Assembly: GCA_903970395.1 (NCBI GenBank)
Contig: CAJCIM010000118.1
Location: 1-43,867, forward strand
Direction: 5' to 3'
Origin: Acidobacteriaceae bacterium
GTDB taxonomy: Bacteria; Acidobacteriota; Terriglobia; Terriglobales; Acidobacteriaceae
DNA: 43,867 nucleotides
Shown here: positions 26,388 through 34,316 of the stretch, piece after piece
How the letters are laid out: the number at the start of each line of letters is the position of its first letter
Position numbering within the stretch: position 1 is the first letter of the stretch
Translations under genes and position numbers: made by a program
Notes under the pieces: generated by a model
Seen by the model: only the letters and a program-made list of their open reading frames with translations
What the model was told of the DNA's origin: nothing
The model's database searches: none

Positions 26388-26673
26388 AAGCCGCACCTCA
26401 TCGTGGCTTCTCCTTCTGCTTCAGCACACTCGCCGTTCTGCATCTCCTTGATGTACACAGACGCACCGCTCTCGCGTCGTTCCTTTGCATCACCAGCGAA
26501 GCGCACCACCTTCTCAAGTCGCCTACAACAGCGCCGATACGGAGCTAGAACCGCCCAACCATCCTCATCGCATTCGTCGTCCGTTTATCGTGATTCTTCC
26601 TCCTTGCAGGAGTAACTGCACTCTTGATTTCGGCATCAGAACAGTTGTGCGAAATACCCCCGAGGACACTACA

Positions 26674-27129
26674 ATGAAGGACACCACATTCACTCGCACG
26701 TTTCCCGCTGATCGCCTGCAGGCCGCCACCACCGTCACCCCGCACCGTACCCCTCACGGCAGTTGCGCATGGTCCCTGCCCTCTCGCTATCAGTCCGCCC
26801 CGCGCCAGCCGCAGGACGGCGCCATCACGAACGGCACCCTCCATTCAATCGACTCAGCCGACGACACGCGCTCTCACTCTAACCTTCCGGTCAACGCGGA
26901 GGACGCCCACCTGAACGGCACCCTCCGCTCGCTGGCCCGCCGGGTCAAAGGCCTGAACATCATGCACTACCGCCCGGCCGAACCCGCGCTTCAGACCAGC
27001 CTCTTCCTCTCCGAGTCACCCATTGCTGCGCTCACAACACTCCCCGCTCTCCGCAACACCGAACCCGCGCGCAAGGCCCCTGAAACCTCCCGCGCCCGCG
27101 CCACGAAACCGCAGTCTCAGGTCGCCTGA
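26674..27129 (+). CDS. Unrecognised 151-residue protein
   Basis: ATG 26674, with GAGGA about 9 bases upstream. The protein is rich in Thr, Ser, Pro and Arg, with no signal peptide or helix and two short NGTLHSI / NGTLRSL repeats. A possible folded core is LARRVKGLNIMHYRPAEPALQTSLF. It is probably partly disordered. No family is recognised. It follows the HIT gene by about 285 bases and is followed by a repeat element. Confidence 0.5.
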   Translation: MKDTTFTRTFPADRLQAATTVTPHRTPHGSCAWSLPSRYQSAPRQPQDGAITNGTLHSIDSADDTRSHSNLPVNAEDAHLNGTLRSLARRVKGLNIMHYRPAEPALQTSLFLSESPIAALTTLPALRNTEPARKAPETSRARATKPQSQVA

Positions 27130-27453
27130 GGCTGCGTACTATGTGTCTCTGCGCGAACTGTCTTCGCTCGCCCCATTCAACCCCTGTCATCTCGACTGAA
27201 GCCAAACGGTCTCATCGTTTGGCGTAGCGGAGAGGCCTGCAGTTTGCGGAAGTTGGCTCAAGTCCACCCCTTGACACCCCTCATACAATAGAAACAGGGA
27301 CAGATCGCGCGGCCATGCCAGGCTCTCTCCCTCCGGCTTAGCGTCGGCATCTTCACAACCCTTTGAAAACTGGAACCGCACCTATGCCTGTCGGGAAGGT
27401 TCCACCGCTAACCCTTGATTGCTGAGGATCTTACCCCAAAAATCAGGGGAGGG
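27130..27453. other. Intergenic gap containing dispersed repeat
   Basis: About 320 bases holding the repeat at 27185-27246. The rest shows no gene; an ACCTATGCCTGTCGGGAAGG segment and an A-rich CCCCAAAAATCAGGGGAGG stretch near 27435 could be a small hairpin. Confidence 0.4.
27185..27246. repeat. Dispersed TGTCATCTCGACTGAAGCC repeat, copy 3, with palindrome
   Basis: TGTCATCTCGACTGAAGCC, then CCAAACG..CGTTTGG (perfect 7-bp arms), GTAGCGGAGAGGCCTGCAG and TTT. It shares its ends with the copies at 2405 and 4846. Confidence 0.6.
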
Positions 27454-28005
27454 TCAGCCGCCGCTGCCCGGCTCGCCATCCGGACGCTGTCCCAGCCGAT
27501 ACCCTGGCTGCACCCGCGTCGCCTCAAAGCTGGTAATCCGCCAGGACCCATTCTGCAGCCGCTGATACACCCGCGTGTACCGGAAGCTGCCCTCCACCTG
27601 TTTGCCGTCCGCCTGCGCCTGCACCTCTGCCAGAGACGTCACAATCGCGATGTGTCCAATCAGCTTGATCCGCGACTCCGTCGTCTGCAGCTTGGTCACC
27701 ATAATCTGACGGTTCCGCATCCGATCCAGCTGCTGGCTCTTGGTCACCAGGGCCCCTGCCGTGGTCACGCCCAGATAGTCGTCCGAGAGTAGCTTGTCCA
27801 TCGTCGGCACGTCGTCGGCAAGCATCGCCTGCTCCCACTGATGCTCCAGCACCTCCACCTGCTGACGCTCCATCCGCTTTGGATGCATCGTCTTATGCGG
27901 CCGGGGCGCTGGCGTCTGCGCCGGCATAGCAGCGCCGGCTACAGCCGAGACCAGCAGAAGCGTCGTCAGCAGATTCACCGTTCGTATTGGGTTACGTCGC
28001 AACAT
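27454..28005 (-). CDS. Secreted NTF2-like (DUF4440) protein
   Basis: 183 residues from the ATG at 28005. An N-terminal basic start and helix (NLLTTLLLVSAVAGAAMPAQ) form a signal peptide, followed by a Pro/Lys linker. The DUF4440 cone fold follows: VLEHQWEQAMLADDVPTMDKLLSDDYLGVTTAGALVTK, then HIAIVTSLAEVQAQ and FRYTRVYQRLQNGSWRITSFEATRV. The family includes SnoaL-type and uncharacterised domains; no catalytic residue can be assigned. A longer frame to 28095 is open but lacks an SD. Confidence 0.75.
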   Translation of the reverse strand: MLRRNPIRTVNLLTTLLLVSAVAGAAMPAQTPAPRPHKTMHPKRMERQQVEVLEHQWEQAMLADDVPTMDKLLSDDYLGVTTAGALVTKSQQLDRMRNRQIMVTKLQTTESRIKLIGHIAIVTSLAEVQAQADGKQVEGSFRYTRVYQRLQNGSWRITSFEATRVQPGYRLGQRPDGEPGSGG

Positions 28006-28194
28006 GGGTGTACCGGATACTAAGCCGGAGCGCCTCAGCGCGTCAAAGACATCTTTGTGCCCATCTCGGCATCGCCGCTGTGCATCGATCCCCATGCCAG
28101 CCCCCTTGAAAAGTCAGACGTTGTCAGACCGCCTCTCGGATGCGCAGTCTACGACAAATCTAATCCATTTGGATGCAGGCAATTGTCACAGCGG

Positions 28195-28482
28195 CTACGC
28201 CAGCGCGATCAGGTTTTCCAACTGACGGTCCAGCATCTTCTGGTAAAGCACGCCCACCGCGTACTTGGCAAAGTGCGGCGTCCCCCGGTGATGCTCCGCC
28301 GCCGCCTCATCCACATACTGCTCGTAGATCAGCACCGTATCGGGACTGCCGTCCAGCACATGAGGAATATAGCTGACACACCCCGGTTCCTTGCGAGACT
28401 CTACCGCCAGCATCCGCAGCGCCGCCGCAATCTCCTCGCGGTCCTCATCCCGAAACGCCATCCGCACCGTAAAACTAACCAT
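28195..28482 (-). CDS. Antibiotic biosynthesis monooxygenase (ABM)/quinol monooxygenase-like protein
   Basis: 95 residues from the ATG at 28482, with SD AGGAGAAC. A ferredoxin-like dimeric barrel is evident: SFTVRMAFRDEDREEIAAALRMLAVESRKEPGCVSYIPH, then LIYEQYVDEAAAEHHRGTPHFAKY, as in YgiN/LsrG. Members oxidise quinols, degrade signalling molecules or act without cofactors. purA follows upstream on the same strand after a short repeat. Confidence 0.82.
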   Translation of the reverse strand: MVSFTVRMAFRDEDREEIAAALRMLAVESRKEPGCVSYIPHVLDGSPDTVLIYEQYVDEAAAEHHRGTPHFAKYAVGVLYQKMLDRQLENLIALA

Positions 28483-28522
28483 CACCGTTCTCCTAAAAAT
28501 GAAACAGAGAGCAGAGCACAAA

Positions 28523-28560
28523 ACTCTACTCCCTATTCCCAACTTCCTATTCCCTGCTTC
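28523..28560. repeat. CTCTACTCCCTATTCCC-type short repeat
   Basis: CTCTACTCCCTATTCCC followed by AACTTCCTATTCCCTGC, related to TACTCCCTACTCTCTACTCC inside thiE (37541-37569) and to TCTCTAGTCTCTACTCTCTA upstream of thiE (37165-37190). It is directly downstream of the purA stop. Confidence 0.5.
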
Positions 28561-29906
28561 TAACCCAGCATCTCGGCAAACGCCGGCTGCGTCATCGTCT
28601 GCACGCGGTCCGGACCGGTCGAGATCATACCGATCTTCGCCCCGCTCTCGCGCTCGACAAACTCCAGGTACTCCTGCGCCAGCTTCGGCAGCTTGTCGTA
28701 CTCGGTGATGCCCTCGGTCGGCGCCATCCAGCCCTTCATCTTCGTGTAGACAGGCTCAATCTTCTTGAAGCCAACGATGTCGGCAGGAATCACGTCCGTC
28801 ACCTTACCGTCTATCTTGTAGCCTGTGCACACCGGAATCTCCGGGCACTCGTCCATCACGTCCATCTTCGTCACGACCAGCCACTCGGTCGAGTTGATCA
28901 TGTTGGAGTACCGCAGCAGCGGCAGGTCCAGCCATCCGCACCGCCGCGGACGGCCAGTCACCGCGCCGAACTCGTTGCCACGCTTGGCCAGCAGCTCGCC
29001 CATAACGCCATCGTCCTGCGTCGGAAAAGGCCCTTCACCAACGCGCGTCACATACGCCTTGGTCACTCCGATCACCGTGCCGATCTTCGTCGGCCCCACA
29101 CCCGTACCGGTCACCGCACCACCTGCTGTCGACGACGAGCTGGTCACAAACGGATACGTTCCATGGTCGATGTCCAGCAGCGCCCCTTGCGCGCCCTCGA
29201 ACATCACATTCTTGCCCGCGTTGATCGCGTCGTTCAGCAGCACAGCCGTATCCGTCACAAACGGAGCGATCTGGTCAGCCAGTCGTGCGTACTCTTCATA
29301 CATCTGTTTCGGGTCCAGCGGCTCGGTGCCAAACAGTGCATGAGCGATCGTGTTCTTCTCGTGGCACGCGTTGTTGATGTGCGTCCGCAGCAGCGACGTG
29401 TTCAGCAGGTCAACCACCCGCAGCCCGTTGCGATGGATCTTGTCCTCATACGCCGGCCCAATACCGCGCCGCGTCGTACCGATCGTCTGCCGCCCCGGCG
29501 CCGTCTCCGCCGCCAGTTCGATCATCCGGTGATACGGCAGAATCACCTGCGCGCGGTTCGACACAAACAGCTGCTTCGCCGCCGGATCGTACGCCGGCAA
29601 TCCAGCTTCCTTCAGCTTCTTCACTTCATTCAGAAAGGCCTGCGGATCGAACACAACGCCATTGCCGATGACACCCTTGCACTCCGGCCGCAGCACGCCG
29701 CACGGAATCAGCTGCAGCACAATCTTCTTGCCTTCGATGATCACTGTATGACCGGCATTGTGCCCGCCCGCATACCGCGCGACGATATCGAACTTCTCGC
29801 TGAGAACATCGACAATCTTGCCCTTGCCCTCATCGCCCCACTGGGCTCCAAGGATGACGGCAGACGGACGCTGGGCTTTGGCAGAAACGCTAGAGGACTG
29901 GCTCAC
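28560..29906 (-). CDS. purA: Adenylosuccinate synthase
   Basis: Joins IMP and aspartate with GTP in AMP synthesis. 448 residues from GTG 29906, chosen because GGAG lies 10 bases upstream; a TTG at 29951 is in frame. Seen: the GTP P-loop GAQWGDEGKGK, GGHNAGHTV, the IGTTRRGIGPAYEDK loop, FEGAQGALLDIDHGTYPFVTSS and GEGPFPTQ. All conserved active-site segments are present, and the length is normal. Confidence 0.96.
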   Translation of the reverse strand: MSQSSSVSAKAQRPSAVILGAQWGDEGKGKIVDVLSEKFDIVARYAGGHNAGHTVIIEGKKIVLQLIPCGVLRPECKGVIGNGVVFDPQAFLNEVKKLKEAGLPAYDPAAKQLFVSNRAQVILPYHRMIELAAETAPGRQTIGTTRRGIGPAYEDKIHRNGLRVVDLLNTSLLRTHINNACHEKNTIAHALFGTEPLDPKQMYEEYARLADQIAPFVTDTAVLLNDAINAGKNVMFEGAQGALLDIDHGTYPFVTSSSSTAGGAVTGTGVGPTKIGTVIGVTKAYVTRVGEGPFPTQDDGVMGELLAKRGNEFGAVTGRPRRCGWLDLPLLRYSNMINSTEWLVVTKMDVMDECPEIPVCTGYKIDGKVTDVIPADIVGFKKIEPVYTKMKGWMAPTEGITEYDKLPKLAQEYLEFVERESGAKIGMISTGPDRVQTMTQPAFAEMLG

Positions 29907-30025
29907 GAAGATTTGGCTCCGGGGATAAAGCTCGGGGGGAAGTGCGCGCAACGAGCCTAAAACATCAGCCGCTCGCGCCCATGCTTCATTTTATACTGAG
30001 GTCGAGCGTGAAGCCGGAGGCAAAC

Positions 30026-30274
30026 ATGGTTCAAGTGAAGGAAGCCGTTCAAAAGGCGCAGGATTACCTCCCCGAGGTGTTCCCTGACGACAATCGAAAT
30101 GACCTCCTATTGGAAGGTGTCGAACTCACCGACGACTTCAGATTTTGGACGATAACTTTCTCCTACGACAATAACCAGCCGAACCAGCTTGCAAGGAGCT
30201 TGCGCGTATATAAGACCATCAAGCTACGTGCAGAAGACGGGCAATTCATCGGAGCTCGGAACGGTTTGCTGTGA
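30026..30274 (+). CDS. Small partner protein upstream of PIN-domain gene
   Basis: 82 residues, ATG 30026 with a strong SD GGAGG 5 bases before it. A helix (VKEAVQKAQDYLPEVF) is followed by a beta-meander (LEGVELTDDFRFWTITFSY, LRVYKTIKLRAEDGQFIGARNGLL), so perhaps an alpha-beta fold like a PepSY or immunity-type protein. The stop overlaps the PIN start (GTGA) by 4 bases, indicating tight coupling. Base use is less GC-rich than the flanks. It may be the antitoxin or regulator of the PIN protein; no family recognised. Confidence 0.75.
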   Translation: MVQVKEAVQKAQDYLPEVFPDDNRNDLLLEGVELTDDFRFWTITFSYDNNQPNQLARSLRVYKTIKLRAEDGQFIGARNGLL

Positions 30275-30753
30275 TTCGTCGTCCTACAAGGGTGCTTCTC
30301 GATACAAATCTTCTACTTCTCTGGCTCGTAGCCCAAACCGACCCAAAGCTCCTGTTGATATTTAAGCGCGTCCAGATGTTTGCACCCTCTGATATCGAAC
30401 TTTTGCGGAAGAGTATGCTTGGCTTTCGCGAGCAAGTCACTACACCCCACATACTTTCTGAAGTCAGTAACTTTATCGATCAAGCTCCAACACTCTATCG
30501 AACCGCGCTTACAGACGAGTTTCGCCTGTTCATTCGAACCGTTGCTGAAATCTACAGGCCCGCTGAAGCCCTGATCGAGCGCGACGAATTCCATGCTATT
30601 GGATTGACTGATGTTGGATCGTTGGAGTTGAGTACCGAGGCTCTTGTACTCACCGTTGACTACAAACTCGTTGGCAAGATTTTGGCCATGGGTGGCCATG
30701 CAATCAACTTCAATCAGTCTCGGTCCGGTGGTCTCCTGATTCAACAATCCTAA
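30271..30753 (+). CDS. PIN-like domain ribonuclease (toxin-like)
   Basis: 160 residues from GTG 30271. A PIN-like fold is suggested by the start VLLDTNLLLLWLV (Asp11), HILSEVSNFI (Glu64), GLTDVGSLELS (Asp114) and VLTVDYKLVGKILAMGGHAINF (Asp130), giving the four acidic residues that bind Mg2+. Such enzymes cut single-stranded RNA or tRNA; as toxins they pair with an upstream antitoxin, as here. The partner does not look like VapB, so the pair is atypical. It is convergent with the DinB-like gene. Confidence 0.75.
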   Translation: MIRRPTRVLLDTNLLLLWLVAQTDPKLLLIFKRVQMFAPSDIELLRKSMLGFREQVTTPHILSEVSNFIDQAPTLYRTALTDEFRLFIRTVAEIYRPAEALIERDEFHAIGLTDVGSLELSTEALVLTVDYKLVGKILAMGGHAINFNQSRSGGLLIQQS

Positions 30754-30763
30754 AGGACTCTTC

Positions 30764-31273
30764 TCACCGCTTCCGCGGCATGCTCAAATCCAGGTCCCGA
30801 TGCAGCATCTGCTTGGTGAGCACCACAATCTGCCCCATGTGTTGCCGAAGGTGCCCTTCCACCAGCAGAATCGCCTCCAGCACCGTCGCATGACGCCACG
30901 TTCCCGTCGGTTGCGGATCAATCACCTCCAGCAACCGCTCCGGAGTCACCGCCGCAATCACCGTACACGACTCAGCAATCGTCGCTGAAAACTTCGCCTT
31001 CGCCTCGGCAGCCGTCACCGTTGTCTCCAGCGCAAACTCCGCATCACGCTCACGCACATCTGGCTGTTCGTCGATCCCATGCAGAATCCACTGCCGCATA
31101 TTCCCTTCCAGATGCAGCAGCAGATTCCCAACCGAGTTATCCCACTCGCCGCCGCGCGCCCACACCTGCGCCTCGCTCAACTGTTCCACACATCGCAGGA
31201 TGTCCTGCTCTGTCTTCCGAATCTGCGTCACCGCAAATGTAACTACGTTCTTCGCAACCGCACCCTGGCTCAT
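30764..31273 (-). CDS. DinB-superfamily protein (DUF1572-like)
   Basis: 169 residues, SD AGGAT 5 bases from the ATG. A four-helix DinB bundle is indicated by NLLLHLEGNMRQWI and the C-terminal LVEGHLRQHMGQIVVLTKQML, supplying metal-binding His residues. The superfamily includes mycothiol-dependent and other thiol transferases; the substrate is unknown. Confidence 0.8.
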   Translation of the reverse strand: MSQGAVAKNVVTFAVTQIRKTEQDILRCVEQLSEAQVWARGGEWDNSVGNLLLHLEGNMRQWILHGIDEQPDVRERDAEFALETTVTAAEAKAKFSATIAESCTVIAAVTPERLLEVIDPQPTGTWRHATVLEAILLVEGHLRQHMGQIVVLTKQMLHRDLDLSMPRKR

Positions 31274-31308
31274 AGCTTTATCCTAACGGCGACACATCGC
31301 CAACCTCA

Positions 31309-32820
31309 TCACTCTGTCACCGCAGCCGCCGCACCACGCCCCAGCCTTGGGATGCTGAACATGCTCCGCGCAAACCCACTGAAGCTGTCGCCCAGAAACC
31401 GCAGGCTCGCCCGCAGCACAGTCAGCGCCATGAAGACTTCACCCCCAATCAGCGCCACCGCTGTACCGCGCAGTCCAAAGCTTCTTGTCAGCGCCCACGC
31501 TGCCGCCAGCGAGACGCTCGTAGTGATCAAGTACACCATCGCCACCCTCTGATGCCGGTTCGTCGCCGCCAGGGCCGTCAGGCTCGTCAGCCACAGCGAC
31601 GAGAACACCACCAGCAGCAACATCAGGTCCAGCAGCACCGTATCTGTCGGAAACTGATGCAGCGTCCAGTGCCGCCATATCCACGGCCCCACAAGGGCCA
31701 TCGCCAGCACAATCGACCACCCACTCACCATCGAGATCTGGCAAGCCCGCCGATGAATCGCCCGCGCCAGCGGCCAATCCTCCGCTCCCACCGCTGTCGA
31801 CATCTCCGGCCAGATCGTGTTGCTAATCATGTTCATAAACTGGATCGCAACCCGGCTCACCATCCTCGCCGTTGAGAAGATAACAACAGCCACCGGCCCC
31901 AGCACATGGCCCACCACCAGCAACATGCCCTGCAGATTCAGCAGACCACCAACAGGCAGCGCCAAAAACGAAACAGCCGGACCGGACAGGCGTTTCAGCG
32001 TAGCCCACTGTGCATGCTCAAATCCAAACCGTATCCACGGAACCTCGCGGCGAAGCGCAATCCACAGCAGCAGCGTGCCCACGGCATTCACGCCAAAGTA
32101 CACAGCCGCCGTCAGCAGCACATCGCCGCCAAACAAAACCACACCGCTCACCGCCAGAAAACTCACCAGAAGAATCACACTCTTCAGAAACGTGCCATAC
32201 ACATACTTTGATACGCACCGAAACGCCGCCTGGTACAGCGTCTCCTGCATGCTCAACAGCGTGCTCAACACCAGCAGCAGAACCACGATCTTTGTCTCAC
32301 GCTGCCCAATGCTGTACGTGTGCAGCCAGCGGTCGAACGGGAGAAACCACACCAGCGCCATGAACAACGCACCCAGCGTCGACGAGATCACCGTCGTCAG
32401 CGCCAGCACGCTCTGGAAGACATCCAGCGCCTCATCCTGCCGCCCTACAGCCATCAGCATCGTCATCTCATTGCCGGCCGTCGAGCCAAAGCCGATATCA
32501 CTCTGCGCAAAGTAGCTCGGAATCGAGTTCAGCAGCAGCCACTCGCCGTAGAGGTCCGTCCCCCAGTGCCGCAGAAAGATCGGCACGCTCACCAGCTGAA
32601 TCAGCGTCGCCACACCGCGGCTGAAGACGTTTACCCCGAACCCCGCCGCCAGCCGGCGTCGCACCGCAGACGGCTCCCGGCTCACTGGCTCGCTCTTCAC
32701 CTCGCCGTTCACACTCACGCTCCGCTCCAGACTGCCCGGCACATCCACCCATCTTACCGTCAACAAAGAGCTTGTCGTCTCTACCGCAGGCCGCAGCGGA
32801 GAGACCTGCAGGTAGGACAT
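31309..32820 (-). CDS. Polysaccharide flippase / oligosaccharide exporter (MOP superfamily)
   Basis: 503 residues from the ATG at 32820. About 50 soluble residues precede 12-14 membrane helices, beginning GFGVNVFSRGVATLIQLVSVPIFLRHWG, the usual Wzx-like start with LYGEWLLLNSIPSYFAQSDIGFG. It likely moves lipid-linked sugar units across the inner membrane for capsule or exopolysaccharide. No glycosyltransferase neighbours lie in the window, so the glycan is unknown. Its start lies 29 bases from the divergent mutM start. Confidence 0.85.
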   Translation of the reverse strand: MSYLQVSPLRPAVETTSSLLTVRWVDVPGSLERSVSVNGEVKSEPVSREPSAVRRRLAAGFGVNVFSRGVATLIQLVSVPIFLRHWGTDLYGEWLLLNSIPSYFAQSDIGFGSTAGNEMTMLMAVGRQDEALDVFQSVLALTTVISSTLGALFMALVWFLPFDRWLHTYSIGQRETKIVVLLLVLSTLLSMQETLYQAAFRCVSKYVYGTFLKSVILLVSFLAVSGVVLFGGDVLLTAAVYFGVNAVGTLLLWIALRREVPWIRFGFEHAQWATLKRLSGPAVSFLALPVGGLLNLQGMLLVVGHVLGPVAVVIFSTARMVSRVAIQFMNMISNTIWPEMSTAVGAEDWPLARAIHRRACQISMVSGWSIVLAMALVGPWIWRHWTLHQFPTDTVLLDLMLLLVVFSSLWLTSLTALAATNRHQRVAMVYLITTSVSLAAAWALTRSFGLRGTAVALIGGEVFMALTVLRASLRFLGDSFSGFARSMFSIPRLGRGAAAAVTE

Positions 32821-32849
32821 GCCCAAGCCGTCTGCATTACCCTTAACCT

Positions 32850-33659
32850 GTGCCCGAACTCCCCGAAGTAGAAACCGTCGCCAACGGAGTCGACGCCCGC
32901 GTCCGCGGCCAGCGCATCCTCAGCGTCTGGACCAGCGGCAAGCCGCAGACCTTCAAGACTCCCGAGTCCGAAATCATAGCTGCTCTCACCAACGCCCGCA
33001 TCGACCGCGTCCACCGCGTCGGCAAAACCATCGTCGCAGACCTCACCGCCCACAACAAGCAACCCACGCAGTTCCTCATCCACCTCGGCATGACCGGTCG
33101 CCTGCTCGTCTCGCAGTCGGAGGTCCCACTCCCACCGCACACCCACCTTGTGCTCTCCTTAGCCGACGGCCGCGAGCTACGCTTCGTCGACCCTCGCCGC
33201 TTCGGCCGCCTCTCGCTCGCACAGCAGCCTTACCTCGGCCCAGGGGCCGAACCCACCACCATCTCACCCGACGACTTCGCCAAGCTCTTCCGCGGACGCA
33301 AGCTGGCCATCAAACCCGCTCTGCTCAACCAGTCCATCCTCCACGGTGTCGGCAACATCTACGCCGACGAGAGCCTCTTCCGCGCAGGCATCCGCCCGCG
33401 CCGCGCCGCTGGCCGCCTCACTCGTGCCGAACTCGACCGGCTCCACGCCGCTCTGCAGCAGGTCCTGGCACACGCCATCAAGCTCGGCGGCTCCTCAGTC
33501 TCCGACTACGTAGACGCCGACGGCATCCGTGGCTTCTTCCAGCTCGAACACAAAGTCTACAGCCGCGCAGGCCAGCTCTGCCTCGACTGCAACACCCCGC
33601 TCAAGAAGCTCACCCTCGGCGGCCGCACCACCATCTACTGCCCCATCTGCCAGCGTTAA
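32850..33659 (+). CDS. mutM: Formamidopyrimidine-DNA glycosylase
   Basis: Removes 8-oxoguanine and formamidopyrimidines and nicks at the abasic site. 269 residues from GTG 32850. The catalytic N-terminus reads PELPEVETVANGV (Pro1 of the mature protein, then Glu). Also seen: the RVGKTIVADL Lys, HLGMTGRL, the LNQSILHGVGNIYADE H2TH region and the C-terminal zinc finger CLDCNTPLKKLTLGGRTTIYCPICQ. It is complete. The stop overlaps the higA remnant's stop by 4 bases on the opposite strand. Confidence 0.95.
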   Translation: MPELPEVETVANGVDARVRGQRILSVWTSGKPQTFKTPESEIIAALTNARIDRVHRVGKTIVADLTAHNKQPTQFLIHLGMTGRLLVSQSEVPLPPHTHLVLSLADGRELRFVDPRRFGRLSLAQQPYLGPGAEPTTISPDDFAKLFRGRKLAIKPALLNQSILHGVGNIYADESLFRAGIRPRRAAGRLTRAELDRLHAALQQVLAHAIKLGGSSVSDYVDADGIRGFFQLEHKVYSRAGQLCLDCNTPLKKLTLGGRTTIYCPICQR

Positions 33660-33986
33660 GCCGCCGTCGCCCGCTTCGTCTTCGCAGCCAGCGGCGTCGC
33701 CCGTGCAATGCGCTCGGCTCTCTTCGGCGTGTTCAACGCCTCCCAGATATCCATACGCCACTGAGCTTTCAACCAAAACTCCACGGAGTTTCCAAACACC
33801 TTCGCCAGAATCAGTGCCGTATCCGCTGTAATGGCGCGCCGATCCCGGCACAGCTCGTTCACATGCTTACGCGGCAGCCCCGACCGAACCGCCAGTTCAC
33901 TTTGCGTGAGACAGACCCACAGGCTCCATGAACTCCTAAACGAAGATCGCCCCCGCAGTCACCGGCCTCTTCTTCGTTAGCAGCAT
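33656..33986 (-). pseudogene. Decayed HigA-type antitoxin
   Basis: From ATG 33986 the frame gives MLLTKKRPVTAGAIFV, then an in-frame TAG (33938-33936), then EFMEPVGLS. After a frameshift near 33910-33920 the reading resumes as LTQSELAVRSGLPRKHVNEL and CRDRRAITADTALILAKVFG, then SVEFWLKAQ. These are standard HigA (XRE) antitoxin segments. So one nonsense mutation plus one frameshift separate the parts. The intact 3' piece (33656-33862) could still be translated from a later start. Confidence 0.75.
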
Positions 33987-33999
33987 CTTTCTACTCCCT

Positions 34000-34288
34000 T
34001 TATCGATACGAGTAATCGTCGTGATAAATGTCCCGGACATCACTACCGTCCCATTTGAAGATCAGCCGCCAGCGCTCATTCACCCGAATCGAGTAGTAAC
34101 CCTCCAAACGCCCGCTGAGGCGCTCGAAGTGATGGCTGGGCGACTCGCATGTCGGCATCACACGCTGCATCGTCAATCATCTGCGACTTTCGAAAGACCC
34201 GGTCTCGCAACTCCGACGGCAACTTCTTCGAATATGTATCGCTGACAAAGAACTCTCGCAGCCATGCGTCGCGCCAGCTCTCAATCAT
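34000..34288 (-). pseudogene. Decayed HigB-type toxin
   Basis: Starts MIESWRDAWLREFFVSDTYS and continues KKLPSELRDRVFRKSQMIDD, AACDADMR, matching the HigB/RelE start. Near 34134-34143 one extra base throws it out of frame. The next frame continues HHFERLSGRLEGYYSIRVNE, RWRLIFKWDG, VRDIYHDDYSYR and stops at 34002-34000, which is the normal HigB end. It lies just upstream of the higA remnant, in the usual toxin-first order. Confidence 0.8.
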
Positions 34289-34316
34289 CGTGCGCCCAGT
34301 GCACCACTGCGAGGTA

